Shown one piece after another: positions 1-8,478 of a stretch of DNA of 64,000 bases. Below the pieces are notes generated by a model, which worked only from the letters and a program-made list of their open reading frames with translations, was not told the origin of the DNA and made no database searches. Origin of the DNA: Agromyces sp. CF514 (GTDB lineage: Bacteria; Actinomycetota; Actinomycetes; Actinomycetales; Microbacteriaceae); NCBI RefSeq assembly GCF_900113185.1, contig NZ_FOZD01000001.1, forward strand, positions 620,001 through 684,000, in the 5' to 3' direction. Position 1 is the first letter of the stretch, and each line of letters begins with the position of its first letter. The translations under genes and the position numbers were made by a program.

Positions 1-839
1 CCCGGATGCCGCGGGCGCATGCCGTCGGGATTCGTCACGTGCACCGCGAGCAGCACCCCGCCCGACGAGCGCGACGCGATGCGCGCACCGCGTCGCAGCA
101 GCGTCTCGCCTTCCGGTCCGCCGGTAAGGGCGACGACGACGCGCTCGCGCGCCTCCCACTTGCGGTCGATGCCGTGCTCAGCGCGGTAGGCCTTCAGCGC
201 GGAGTCGACCTCGTCGGCGAGCCAGAGCAGGGCGAGCTCGCGCAGGGCCGTGAGGTTGCCGAGGCGGAAGTAGTTCGAGAGCGCGGCGTCGATGCGCTCG
301 GCGGGGTAGACCAGGCCGCCGGCCAGGCGATCGCGCAGCGCCTGCGGGGCGAGGTCGACGACCTCGATCTGGTCGGCGTCGCGCAGCACCCGGTCGGGGA
401 TCGTCTCGCGCTGCGGCACCCCCGTGATCTGGAGCACGACGTCGCCGAGCGACTCGATGTGCTGGGCGTTCACGGTCGAGATCACGTCGATGCCCGCGTC
501 GAGCAGTTCGCCGACGTCCTGCCATCGCTTGGCGTTGCGGGAGCCGGGGGCGTTCGTGTGGGCGAGCTCGTCGACGAGGGCGATGGCCGGCCGGCGCGCG
601 AGCACGGCGTCGAGGTCCATCTCGGCGAGGCCCATGCCGCGGTGCGTCACCTCGTGGCGGGGCACGACCTCGAGCCCGTCGACCATCGCCGCGGTCGCAC
701 GTCGCCCGTGGGTCTCGACGAACGCCACGACGACGTCGTCGCCCTCGGCGGCGAGTCGCCTGCCCTCCTCGAGCATCGAGTAGGTCTTGCCGACGCCTGG
801 GGCGGCGCCGAGCAGGACCCGAAGCCGCCCCTTCTTCAT
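1..839 (-). CDS. kdpD: KdpD osmosensitive K+ channel sensor histidine kinase, N-terminal part (runs off the window)
   Basis: This is the N-terminal 279 codons of KdpD, the membrane sensor kinase that with KdpE controls expression of the Kdp K+ pump. The reading frame is open to the window edge, so the histidine kinase core lies outside. It starts at an ATG with MKKGRLRVLLGAAPGVGKT. The P-loop GAAPGVGKT (residues about 10-18) and the following VDELAHTN and ISTVNAQHIESL segments are hallmarks of the cytoplasmic KdpD domain. The beginning of the Usp-like domain (VVVALTGGPEGE) is visible near residue 240. It starts 4 nt after the kdpC stop, so it is translated as part of the kdp operon. Identity is clear; only the length is unknown. 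Confidence 0.95.
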   Translation of the reverse strand, partial: MKKGRLRVLLGAAPGVGKTYSMLEEGRRLAAEGDDVVVAFVETHGRRATAAMVDGLEVVPRHEVTHRGMGLAEMDLDAVLARRPAIALVDELAHTNAPGSRNAKRWQDVGELLDAGIDVISTVNAQHIESLGDVVLQITGVPQRETIPDRVLRDADQIEVVDLAPQALRDRLAGGLVYPAERIDAALSNYFRLGNLTALRELALLWLADEVDSALKAYRAEHGIDRKWEARERVVVALTGGPEGETLLRRGARIASRSSGGVLLAVHVTNPDGMRPRHP

Positions 840-843
840 GCGC

Positions 844-1455
844 CTACTCCCCGAGTGCTGCGAGGGCGAGGTTCAGCTCGAGCACGTTCACGGTCGGATC
901 GCCCAGGTATCCGAGATCCCGTGCCTGAATCCTAGACTCCACGAGCTCGGCGACCTCGGCTTCGGGCAGGCCGCGCGCGGCGGCCACGCGCGCCACCTGG
1001 AGCCGCGCGTACTCGGGGCTGATGTGCGGGTCGAGCCCGGATGCCGAGGCGGTCAGCGCGTCGACCGGCACCTCGTCGGGCGCGACGCCCTCGAACGCGG
1101 CGACCTGTGCGCGACGCTCCCCGATGGCGGCGATTAGGTCGGCGTTCTCGGGTCCGTAGTTGCTGCCGCTCGACGCGCCGCCGTCGTAGCCGTCGCCCGC
1201 GGCGCTCGGCCTGGGCTGGAACCACTCGGGCAGGGGCGCGCCCTCGGCATCCGTGAAGGACTGGCCGATGAGCGACGAGCCGACGACCGTGCCGGAGCCG
1301 TCGCGGAGCATCGACCCGTTCGCCTGCGCCGGCAGCACGAGCTGGCCGATGCCGGTGATGACGAGCGTGTACGCGACGCCGAGCACCGCGGTGAAGATGA
1401 GCATCGCGCGGACGGCGACCCAGTGGGTGCGCACAGTGGTGCGAGTGGAGCTCAT
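844..1455 (-). CDS. kdpC: K+-transporting ATPase subunit C
   Basis: KdpC (203 aa) is the single-span subunit of the KdpFABC potassium pump and stabilises the KdpA-KdpB complex. One hydrophobic segment at about residues 15-40 is followed by a periplasm-facing region with the family pattern: GSSLIGQ, a WFQPRPSA block, SGSNYGPEN, and the C-terminal LDPHISPEYA and VNVLELNLAL motifs. Length is normal for the family. It lies between kdpB (25 nt upstream) and kdpD (4 nt downstream) on the same strand and is co-transcribed with them. Confidence 0.96.
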   Translation of the reverse strand: MSSTRTTVRTHWVAVRAMLIFTAVLGVAYTLVITGIGQLVLPAQANGSMLRDGSGTVVGSSLIGQSFTDAEGAPLPEWFQPRPSAAGDGYDGGASSGSNYGPENADLIAAIGERRAQVAAFEGVAPDEVPVDALTASASGLDPHISPEYARLQVARVAAARGLPEAEVAELVESRIQARDLGYLGDPTVNVLELNLALAALGE

Positions 1456-1480
1456 GGTTCGATTCCTTTCGAGTCCGGGC

Positions 1481-3664
1481 CTAGAACCCGGGGATGAGGC
1501 TGACGACGAGGTCGATCAGCTTGATGCCGATGAAGGGGGCGATGATGCCGCCGAGGCCGTAGACCAGCAGGTTGCGGCTGAGGATCGCCGACGCACCGCC
1601 TGCCTGGTACTTGACGCCGCGCAGCGCGAGCGGGATCAGGATCACGATGATGATCGCGTTGAAGATGATCGCCGACAGGATCGCCGAGGCGGGCGAATGC
1701 AGCTGCATGACGTTCAGCACCGCGAGCCCCGGGAAGATGCCGGCGAACATGGCCGGGATGATCGCGAAGTACTTCGCGATGTCGTTCGCGATCGAGAACG
1801 TCGTGAGCGCTCCGCGCGTGATGAGCAGTTGCTTGCCGATGCGCACGATCTCGATGAGCTTCGTCGGGTCGGAGTCGAGGTCGACCATGTTGCCGGCCTC
1901 CTTCGCGGCCGACGTGCCCGTGTTCATCGCCACGCCGACGTCGGCCTGCGCGAGCGCCGGGGCGTCGTTCGTGCCGTCGCCGGTCATCGCGACGAGGTTG
2001 CCGCCCGCCTGCTCGCGCTTGATGAGCGCCATCTTGTCTTCGGGGGTGGCCTCGGCGAGGTAGTCGTCGACGCCGGCCTCGGCCGCGATGGCCTTCGCCG
2101 TGAGCGGGTTGTCGCCCGTGATCATGACGGTGCGGATGCCCATGGCGCGCAGCTCGGCGAACCGCTCGGTGAGGCCGTCCTTGACGACGTCCTTGAGGTG
2201 CACGACGCCGAGCACGGTCGCGGCGCCATCGGCCGAGCGCCTGGCGACCACGAGGGGCGTGCCGCCGCCGGTCGAGATGGCCTCGATGCGCTGCTCGAGC
2301 TCGTCGAGATCGCTCGACGCGATGCGACCGGATGTCTCGACCCAGGCGATGACCGCCGACCCGGCCCCCTTGCGCACGACCGTGCCGTCGGCGAGGTCGA
2401 GGCCCGACATGCGGGTCTGCGCCGTGAACGGCACGACCTCGCCGGCGGGGGCGGAGTCGAAACGGATGCCGTGCTCGGCCGCGAGGTCGACGATCGAGGC
2501 GCCCTCGGGCGTCGGGTCGGCGAGCGACGAGAGCGCGGCCGCCCGCACGAGCTCGAACGACGGCACGCCGGGCATCGGCACGAACTCGCTGGCGCGCCGG
2601 TTGCCGTAGGTGATCGTGCCGGTCTTGTCGAGCAGCAGCGTCGTGACGTCGCCCGCCGCTTCGACCGCCCGACCCGACATCGCGAGCACGTTGCGCTGCA
2701 CCAGGCGGTCCATTCCGGCGATGCCGATGGCCGAGAGCAGGGCCCCGATCGTCGTCGGGATGAGGCAGACCAGGAGGGCGATGAGCACGGGGATGCTCGC
2801 GGGCGTCGCGGCGTACGAGGCGATCGGGTTCAGCGTGAGCGCCACGACGACGAAGACGATCGAGAGGCTCGCGAGCAGGATGTTCAGCGCGATCTCGTTC
2901 GGCGTCTTCTGCCGCGAGGCGCCCTCGACGAGCGCGATCATGCGGTCGACGAAGGTCTCGCCCGGCTTCGAGGTGATGCGCACCACGATGCGGTCCGACA
3001 GCACGCGGGTGCCGCCCGTGACCGCCGAGCGGTCGCCGCCCGACTCGCGCACGACCGGGGCCGACTCGCCCGTGATCGCCGACTCGTCGACCGAGGCGAT
3101 GCCCTGCACGATGTCGCCGTCGCCCGGGATGAGCTGGCCGGCCGTCACGACGACGAGGTCGCCGAGCCTCAGGTCGGACGAGGAGACCTCGCGCAAGGGC
3201 GTGCGCTCAGCCGCGGCATCCGACCCCTCGTCGTAGTCCGTGACGACGAATGCGGCCGTCGACGTGCGGGTCTGGCGGAGGCTGTCGGCCTGCGCCTTGC
3301 CGCGGCCCTCGGCGATCGACTCGGCGAGGTTCGCGAAGACCACGGTGAGCCAGAGCCACACGGCGATGCCCCAGGTGAAGGTGACGGGCACCGCGGTGCC
3401 CCCTGAGGAGCCCGGCCCGCCGAGGAACGGCTCGGCGATCGCGAGCACCGTCGTGAACACCGCGCCGATCTCGACGATGAACATGACCGGGTTTCGCCAC
3501 ATGAAACGCGGATCGAGCTTGCGGAACGCGCCGGGCAGGGCCTGCACGATCTGCGACGGGCCGAACGCGCTCGCCGAGCGCTTCGACGACGAGCCCATGG
3601 ACCGCGGGGAGTGCCCCTCGGCCGGCTCGGGCGACGGCTTGGAAGTGGAGGTGATGGTGGACAT
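1481..3664 (-). CDS. kdpB: K+-transporting P-type ATPase subunit B
   Basis: KdpB (727 aa) is the ATP-hydrolysing subunit of the Kdp K+ importer. The P-type ATPase landmarks are present: TGES in the actuator domain (residues 198-201), the phosphorylated Asp346 in DKTGTIT, and [12 protein letters not shown] in the hinge region. Membrane segments are seen near residues 57-80, 95-115, 258-285, 290-320 and in the C-terminal 150 residues. The N-terminal 35 residues are a Ser/Pro-rich extension of low complexity. The gene begins 2 nt after the kdpA stop and is clearly translated with it. Length is somewhat longer than the usual 680-700 because of that extension. Confidence 0.97.
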   Translation of the reverse strand: MSTITSTSKPSPEPAEGHSPRSMGSSSKRSASAFGPSQIVQALPGAFRKLDPRFMWRNPVMFIVEIGAVFTTVLAIAEPFLGGPGSSGGTAVPVTFTWGIAVWLWLTVVFANLAESIAEGRGKAQADSLRQTRTSTAAFVVTDYDEGSDAAAERTPLREVSSSDLRLGDLVVVTAGQLIPGDGDIVQGIASVDESAITGESAPVVRESGGDRSAVTGGTRVLSDRIVVRITSKPGETFVDRMIALVEGASRQKTPNEIALNILLASLSIVFVVVALTLNPIASYAATPASIPVLIALLVCLIPTTIGALLSAIGIAGMDRLVQRNVLAMSGRAVEAAGDVTTLLLDKTGTITYGNRRASEFVPMPGVPSFELVRAAALSSLADPTPEGASIVDLAAEHGIRFDSAPAGEVVPFTAQTRMSGLDLADGTVVRKGAGSAVIAWVETSGRIASSDLDELEQRIEAISTGGGTPLVVARRSADGAATVLGVVHLKDVVKDGLTERFAELRAMGIRTVMITGDNPLTAKAIAAEAGVDDYLAEATPEDKMALIKREQAGGNLVAMTGDGTNDAPALAQADVGVAMNTGTSAAKEAGNMVDLDSDPTKLIEIVRIGKQLLITRGALTTFSIANDIAKYFAIIPAMFAGIFPGLAVLNVMQLHSPASAILSAIIFNAIIIVILIPLALRGVKYQAGGASAILSRNLLVYGLGGIIAPFIGIKLIDLVVSLIPGF

Positions 3665-3666
3665 GG

Positions 3667-5340
3667 TCAGTTCAGCCCTTCAGCCAGGGGACCCAGCGTG
3701 AGCACGGGGAAGTAGGTGAGCGCGGTCACGATGACCGTCACCCCGATGAGCAGGCCGACGAACTGCGGCCGGTGAGTGGGCAGGGTGCCCGCGGTCGCGG
3801 GGACCTTGTCCTGCGCGGCGAGCGAGCCGGCGAGTGCGAGCACGAGCACGATCGGGATGAACCGGCCGAGCAGCATCGCCACGCCGAGCGCGGTGTTGAA
3901 CCACGGCGTATTGGCCGTGAGTCCGGCGAACGCCGAGCCGTTGTTGTTCGACGCGCTCGTGAAGGCGTAGAGCACCTCGCTCATACCGTGGATGCCGGGG
4001 TTCCAGATCGACGTCGACTCGACGTCCTCGCGGATGCCGGGGATGGCGAACGAGAGTGCGGTGCCCGCGAGCACGAGGGTCGGCGTGACGAGGATGTAGA
4101 GGCTCGCGAGCTTGATCTCGCGCGGCCCGATCTTCTTGCCGAGGTATTCGGGCGTGCGGCCCACCAGGAGCCCTGCGATGAACACGGCGATGACCGCGAG
4201 CACGAGCATGCCGTAGAGGCCTGAACCGACGCCGCCGGGGGCGACCTCGCCGAGCATCATGTTCAGCATCGGCAGCATGCCGCCGAGCGCGGTGAACGAG
4301 TCGTGCATCGCGTTGACCGCACCGGTCGAGGTCAGGGTCGACGTGGTGCCGAACAACGTGGACCCGAAGATGCCGAAGCGCGCCTCCTTGCCTTCCATCG
4401 CTCCGCCGGCGAGCTCGGGTGCCGTGCCGTTGCCGGCCGCCTCGAGTGCGCTGAGCGCGAAGAGCGAGATCACGAAGAGCGTCGCCATGACGGCGAGGAT
4501 CGCGTAGCCCTGCTTGTTCGAGCCGACCATCCTGCCGAACGTGCGCGGCAGTGCGAACGGGATCGCGAGCATGAGCACGTTCTGGAACAGGCTCGTCCAC
4601 GCGGTCGGGTTCTCGAACGGATGCGCCGAGTTGGCGTTGAAGAAGCCGCCGCCGTTGGTGCCGAGCAGCTTAATGACCTCCTGTGAGGCGACCGGGCCGC
4701 CCGGGATCGACTGCGTGTTGCCGGCGAGCGACGTGATCTCGGTGAAGCCGTTGAAGTTCTGCACGACGCCGCCGATGACGAGCACGATCGCGCCGACCAC
4801 CGAGAGCGGCAGCAGCAGCCGGAACGACCCGCGGAAGAGGTCGACCCAGAAGTTGCCGATCGTGCCCGACCCGCGACGTGCGAATCCGCGCACGAGGGCG
4901 ATCGCGACGGCGATGCCGACGGCCGCCGACACGAAGTTCTGCACCGCGAGGCCCGCGAGCTGCACGGTGTAGCCCATCGTGAGCTCGGGCGAGTAGGACT
5001 GCCAGTTCGTGTTGGCCACGAACGACGCGGCCGTGTTGAACGACAGGCCCTCGGGCACCGCCGGCAGGCCCAGCGAGTACGGCAGTACCGCCTGGGCGCG
5101 CTGCAGCACGTAGACGAACAGCACGCCGATGACCGAGAAGGCGAGCACGCCGCGCAGGTATGCCGGCCATGACTGCTCGGCGCGCGGGTCGATGCCGATC
5201 AGCCGGTAGAGTCCCCGCTCGACCTTCCAGTCGCGGTCGGTCGAGTAGAGGTTCGCCATGTAGTCGCCGAGGGGGCGGTAGACGAGCGCGAGGATCAGGG
5301 CGAGGGTGGCCGCCTGCATGACGGCGAACAACACCTCCAT
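3667..5340 (-). CDS. kdpA: K+-transporting ATPase subunit A (K+ channel-like subunit)
   Basis: KdpA (557 aa) is the K+-binding and translocating subunit, related to the TrkH/KtrB channel superfamily. The protein is almost entirely hydrophobic with about ten transmembrane segments. Selectivity-loop motifs typical of KdpA are present: [10 protein letters not shown] near residue 118, [17 protein letters not shown] near residue 232, and [13 protein letters not shown] near residue 460. The ATG overlaps the kdpF stop codon in an ATGA arrangement, so translation is coupled. Length matches the family. Confidence 0.97.
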   Translation of the reverse strand: MEVLFAVMQAATLALILALVYRPLGDYMANLYSTDRDWKVERGLYRLIGIDPRAEQSWPAYLRGVLAFSVIGVLFVYVLQRAQAVLPYSLGLPAVPEGLSFNTAASFVANTNWQSYSPELTMGYTVQLAGLAVQNFVSAAVGIAVAIALVRGFARRGSGTIGNFWVDLFRGSFRLLLPLSVVGAIVLVIGGVVQNFNGFTEITSLAGNTQSIPGGPVASQEVIKLLGTNGGGFFNANSAHPFENPTAWTSLFQNVLMLAIPFALPRTFGRMVGSNKQGYAILAVMATLFVISLFALSALEAAGNGTAPELAGGAMEGKEARFGIFGSTLFGTTSTLTSTGAVNAMHDSFTALGGMLPMLNMMLGEVAPGGVGSGLYGMLVLAVIAVFIAGLLVGRTPEYLGKKIGPREIKLASLYILVTPTLVLAGTALSFAIPGIREDVESTSIWNPGIHGMSEVLYAFTSASNNNGSAFAGLTANTPWFNTALGVAMLLGRFIPIVLVLALAGSLAAQDKVPATAGTLPTHRPQFVGLLIGVTVIVTALTYFPVLTLGPLAEGLN

Positions 5341-5429
5341 CAGAACCGCTCAGGTCTGACGAGGGCGACCACGAGGTACACCACGGCGGCGACGCCCAAC
5401 GCGGCGGCGAGGAGTTCGAAGATGATCAT
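5340..5429 (-). CDS. kdpF: K+-transporting ATPase subunit F
   Basis: KdpF is a 29-residue single-span peptide that stabilises the Kdp complex. The sequence begins [12 protein letters not shown] and ends ALVRPERF. It shows one membrane helix and the usual short basic C-terminus with a Pro-Glu-Arg-Phe tail. Its stop TGA shares bases with the kdpA ATG, and its own ATG shares bases with the stop of a small upstream ORF. Both junctions are 4-nt ATGA overlaps, which strongly supports that all three are translated. Confidence 0.93.
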   Translation of the reverse strand: MIIFELLAAALGVAAVVYLVVALVRPERF

Positions 5430-5566
5430 CCCCGCTCCTCTCGGGTCATCGCCTCGCGGTGGGCCGAGACCGGGGCGGGTGGGCCCAGCTTCTCGACCCC
5501 CCTGGCGATGAGGCCGACGAGTGCGAACACGGCGAGGATGCCGAGGATGTAGACGACGTCGAGCAC
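5426..5566 (-). CDS. Small single-span membrane protein, first gene of the kdp operon
   Basis: This is a 46-codon ORF that I read directly upstream of kdpF. It starts with GTG at 5566, preceded at 5 nt by a GGAG ribosome binding site. The predicted product has a hydrophobic segment LDVVYILGILAVFALVGLIA, then RGVEKLG and a charged tail ending MTREERG. It ends in an ATGA overlap with kdpF. Short membrane ORFs with a VEKL-type motif are, as I recall, common just before kdpF in actinobacteria, but they have no assigned function. A role as an extra small subunit of the Kdp complex is inference from position, topology and coupling. The alternative is a leader ORF that only sets translation of kdpF. 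Confidence 0.75.
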   Translation of the reverse strand: MLDVVYILGILAVFALVGLIARGVEKLGPPAPVSAHREAMTREERG

Positions 5567-5868
5567 GAGGACTCCAAGTTCGGGGATGCCGCGGGCCGCA
5601 GGGGCGGCGAGCGGGCAGCGGTTCGCTGCACCTGCGATGCAACACCTCGGCCGGAGGCCCCCGGCCGATCCTCACGGATCCCTAACGGCGCGGATGCGGC
5701 ATCCGAACGCCGTGCTTACGGTCGCCGCGTACGATCGCAGCGCTGCCCGCGACCGACGAGGGGCCGACCGAATTGGCGGAAGGTGTCGATTTCTCGGGGT
5801 CGACCTCGTCACCATGGTGTGACGAGGCTCGTCACGGCCCGAACGGGCTCCGACGCAAGGAGAGAACC
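5567..5868. other. Divergent intergenic region between the kdp operon and the YCII/ECF42 operon
   Basis: These 302 bases hold no convincing ORF. They must contain the kdp promoter on the minus strand, but I cannot pick a convincing -35/-10 pair for it. The right-hand half contains the ECF42-type promoter described at 5784-5810 and a leader of about 50 nt with an AAGGAGAG ribosome binding site before the YCII gene. A GGATGCGGCATCC palindrome lies at about 5692-5704. Confidence 0.6.
5784..5810 (+). promoter_or_regulatory. Candidate ECF42 promoter (TGTCGA - 17 nt - CGTC)
   Basis: TGTCGA at 5784-5789 is followed after 17 nt by CGTC at 5807-5810. This is the -35/-10 signature I recall for ECF42 sigma factors (TGTCGA and CGA/TC). 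It stands directly before the YCII/DGPF-ECF42 gene pair, which is the expected autoregulated target. The match is seen in the sequence; its activity is inferred. Confidence 0.7.
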
Positions 5869-6255
5869 ATGACGGACACCTACCTCTACCTGATCCACGA
5901 ACCCGACTGGGATTCAGACGCGGTGCTCGAGGGCGGCGGTGCGGAGGACGACACGCACGGATCGAACTTCGCCGAGCACCGGGTCTTCCAGGAGGCGGTC
6001 GAGCGCCTCGGTGCGCGCATCGTCGGCGCGTCCGCACTGCAGAACGCGCGGCACGGCGGTCGCGTCACTCCGGGCGCCGGCGATCGGCTCGAGGCCGACG
6101 CGGTCTACTCCGACGGCCCGTACCCCGACACGACCGAGGTCGTCTCGGGCTTCTACATGGTCGAGACGGATGACGAGGCGCTCGCCCGTCGCATCGCGGC
6201 CCTCGTGCCGACCGGCGGCCACATCGAGTGGCGCAAGGTCTTCCCGATCGCGTGA
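5869..6255 (+). CDS. YCII-related (DGPF) domain protein linked to an ECF42 sigma factor
   Basis: This is a 128-residue protein of the YciI/DGPF family, a small dimeric ferredoxin-like fold. The family hallmark is visible as YSDGPYPDTTEVVSGFYMVET (about residues 82-102), with the DGP core and the following conserved E, G and Y. The start chosen is the ATG at 5869, preceded by AAGGAGAG. An in-frame upstream ATG at 5773 would add unrelated residues and lacks a ribosome binding site. It lies 10 nt before an ECF42-type sigma factor, and this pairing is the conserved signature of the ECF42 group. The biochemical role of DGPF proteins is not established. Confidence 0.88.
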   Translation: MTDTYLYLIHEPDWDSDAVLEGGGAEDDTHGSNFAEHRVFQEAVERLGARIVGASALQNARHGGRVTPGAGDRLEADAVYSDGPYPDTTEVVSGFYMVETDDEALARRIAALVPTGGHIEWRKVFPIA

Positions 6256-6265
6256 CCGACCGCTC

Positions 6266-7600
6266 GTGACCGACCCGATCGCCGACCTGGGCGAGGACTT
6301 CGTCGAAGCCTGGCCGCGGATCGTGCGTGCGCTCGCCGCCTACACGGGCAGCCTCGACGAGGCGCAGGAGTACGCGGCCGAGGCGATCGCGCGAGCCGTG
6401 GCCCAGGTCGGGCACCGGGACGGCCGCGGCGGCGCCGACGGGTCCGGCCCTCCCGCGCTCGGGTCGCTCGCGGCCTGGTGCACGGCCGTCGGCAAACGGG
6501 CATGGATCGACGACCGCCGTCGAGCCGCCGTCGAGCAGCGCCACGCGCAGCGCGAGGCCGGCGAGCTGCGCAGCGCACTCGCCGGTTCGGACGCCGACGC
6601 CGGGGCATCCGTCATCGAGGCGCCGCTCGCCGACGCCCTCGACGACCGCCTCGCCCTGCTGTTCGTCGCCTGCGACCCGGCGCTCACCGAGCAGGCGAGG
6701 CTCGTGCTCGCGTTGCGCGTGGTCTGCGGCCTCGACGTGGCGCGCATCGCGGCGCACCTCGGCATCCAGCAGTCGGCCGCGGCGGCGCGGCTCACGCGGG
6801 CCAAGCACGCGCTCGCGAAGGCGCGCGGACGCTTCCGCGTGCCCGATGCGCCCGAACGCCGGGTACGGCTGCCCGTGGTGCTGGCGAGCGTCGCGGGCAT
6901 GTTCACGGTCGCGCACCGCGACGTGCTCGACCCGCACGACCCGCTCGACGACCTGGGCAGGCAGGCGCTGTCGATCGCCGACGCGCTCGTCGCCGAGTAC
7001 CCCGACGACGCCGAGGTGCGCGGGCTCAGGGCCGTGATCCGACTGGGCCTCGCACGGCGGCCCGGTCGGCTCGATGCCGACGGCGTCGCGGTGCCGCTCG
7101 ACGAGGCCGACCGCAGCCGGTGGGACCGCCGCCTGATCGAGGCGGGACTCGCGGATGCCGCGGCCGCCGCCGACCGGGGAGACGGACGGTTCGTGCTCGA
7201 AGCCGCGATCGCGGGCCTGCACACCTCCGCGCCGAGCTTCGAGCGCACCGACTGGGCCCGCGTCGTCGGGTTCTACCGCGCGCTCGAGCGCGTGTGGGGG
7301 TCGCCGTCGGTGACGGCGGGCCGCCTCGCCGCCGAGCTGCATCGGAGCCTGCTCGCGCCGGCCTCGGGCGAGCGCACCGCCACGCTCCGGGCGATCGAGG
7401 CCGAGCTGCACGGGCTCGCCGCCGGCCCGGCGCCGTACGCCGCGCTCGACGCGCGGTTCGCGCTCGCCGACCTGGCGTGGCGCACGGGGCGCCGCGAGCA
7501 GGCCGCCGTCGAGTACGCGTTGCTCGCCGACCTCGTGCCGACCGAGCCGGTGCGGAGGTTCTGCCTCGCGCGCTCCGCTGCTAGCCCCGGCCGGGCCTGA
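6266..7600 (+). CDS. ECF42-type RNA polymerase sigma factor with long C-terminal extension
   Basis: This 444-residue extracytoplasmic-function sigma factor has a sigma2 region (about residues 8-80, with the W/R-rich segment AAWCTAVGKRAWIDDRRR), a sigma4 helix-turn-helix (about 125-185, VARIAAHLGIQQSAAAARLTRAKHALAKAR) and a roughly 250-residue alpha-helical extension of the TPR-like DUF6596 type. This architecture and the adjacent DGPF gene place it in the ECF42 group, which has no anti-sigma factor. The extension is known to be needed for activity in that group. I chose the GTG at 6266, which gives VTDPIADLGEDF, a normal ECF N-terminus. It probably drives its own operon from the promoter at 5784. 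Confidence 0.9.
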   Translation: MTDPIADLGEDFVEAWPRIVRALAAYTGSLDEAQEYAAEAIARAVAQVGHRDGRGGADGSGPPALGSLAAWCTAVGKRAWIDDRRRAAVEQRHAQREAGELRSALAGSDADAGASVIEAPLADALDDRLALLFVACDPALTEQARLVLALRVVCGLDVARIAAHLGIQQSAAAARLTRAKHALAKARGRFRVPDAPERRVRLPVVLASVAGMFTVAHRDVLDPHDPLDDLGRQALSIADALVAEYPDDAEVRGLRAVIRLGLARRPGRLDADGVAVPLDEADRSRWDRRLIEAGLADAAAAADRGDGRFVLEAAIAGLHTSAPSFERTDWARVVGFYRALERVWGSPSVTAGRLAAELHRSLLAPASGERTATLRAIEAELHGLAAGPAPYAALDARFALADLAWRTGRREQAAVEYALLADLVPTEPVRRFCLARSAASPGRA

Positions 7601-7644
7601 CGCGATCTGCGCCGCTGCGGGGCCGCGGCGGACCGGCGCCCGCC

Positions 7645-8352
7645 TCAGCCGCGGTACCACTCCTCGTCGATCGTCGAGAGCCGAGACGGCATCCGCTCGG
7701 GGCCGAAGCCGAAGAAGTGCTGGAAGCTCATCATGAGCGGACGCCACCGACGAGGGTCGATGCGGTTCGCGTGCGCCGGCATCCGAAGCTCCTCGAGCAC
7801 GTGCACCCGCGTCACCTCGATCTCGAAGGCGATCACGTCGGCCGTGCTCACGTCGGGCGTGCCGGCTGCCGCCCCCGCGGCGCCGACGGCGATCCCGCCG
7901 AGCGGGTGCATCGCTCGCACGCGCCCTTCGACGTGCACCGGGAACTCGGCGATCCGAGGCGGCGCCACCGTCTCGGAGGCGAGCTCGCGCACTCCGGCCG
8001 CCGCGAACTTGTCGCGCACGTGCCGGTAGCCGGCCTTCGCCTTGCGCGCCGAGACGGGGGAGTTGCCCGTGGTGAGCGCCAGTCGGTCGACCTCGTCGAC
8101 CTCTGCGACCGACGGCAGGTTGATGACGATCTCGCCCGTCGCGACGAGGTTTCGGCCCGTGCGGCTCCGTGCCGCGACGCCGACCATCGCGGTCTGGCCG
8201 AGCCACCACAGCGACGAGTTCGGCGCGAGGTTCGGGTGGCCGTGCTCGTCGAGCGTAGACAGCACCGAGACGGGCGTGCCGAAGTAGAGGATCGCCGGGG
8301 TGATCGCGACGTGGCGCCGCGACGGGGGAACGAGGGTGCTGAGGTCGCCCAA
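7645..8352 (-). CDS. Flavin reductase-like, FMN-binding split-barrel protein
   Basis: This is a 235-residue protein of the flavin reductase/flavoredoxin type. It resembles FMN-binding split-barrel proteins that reduce flavin with NAD(P)H or bind FMN as a cofactor. Features include the N-terminal TPAILYFGTPVSVLST and LWWLGQTAMVGVAARSRTGRN strands, ETGEIVINLPS-like wording and the C-terminal tail DEEWYRG. The only reasonable start is a TTG at 8352 with a GGAAGG sequence upstream, so the start is uncertain. It is monocistronic by position. The substrate or partner oxygenase is not evident. Confidence 0.8.
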   Translation of the reverse strand: MGDLSTLVPPSRRHVAITPAILYFGTPVSVLSTLDEHGHPNLAPNSSLWWLGQTAMVGVAARSRTGRNLVATGEIVINLPSVAEVDEVDRLALTTGNSPVSARKAKAGYRHVRDKFAAAGVRELASETVAPPRIAEFPVHVEGRVRAMHPLGGIAVGAAGAAAGTPDVSTADVIAFEIEVTRVHVLEELRMPAHANRIDPRRWRPLMMSFQHFFGFGPERMPSRLSTIDEEWYRG

Positions 8353-8478
8353 GGTGACCGCCTTCCGTAGGAGACCTCCAGCCTCGCGGGCGGCCGGCGT
8401 GCGTTCTCGCGGGTTCCGGACCTCGCGTGCGGCTGGGGATCCGTGCGACGGATCCGTGCGTCGGATCGGGGCGGCGGC

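Noticed and set aside
1253..3406. Plus-strand open frame of 717 codons opposite kdpB
   Set aside because: Asp/Arg-rich artefact; kdpB carries all P-type ATPase motifs on the other strand.
5446..5631. Alternative 61-codon minus-strand frame over the kdp leader
   Set aside because: Ser/Pro-rich with no start signal. The frame ending at 5426 has a ribosome binding site, a membrane helix and coupling to kdpF.
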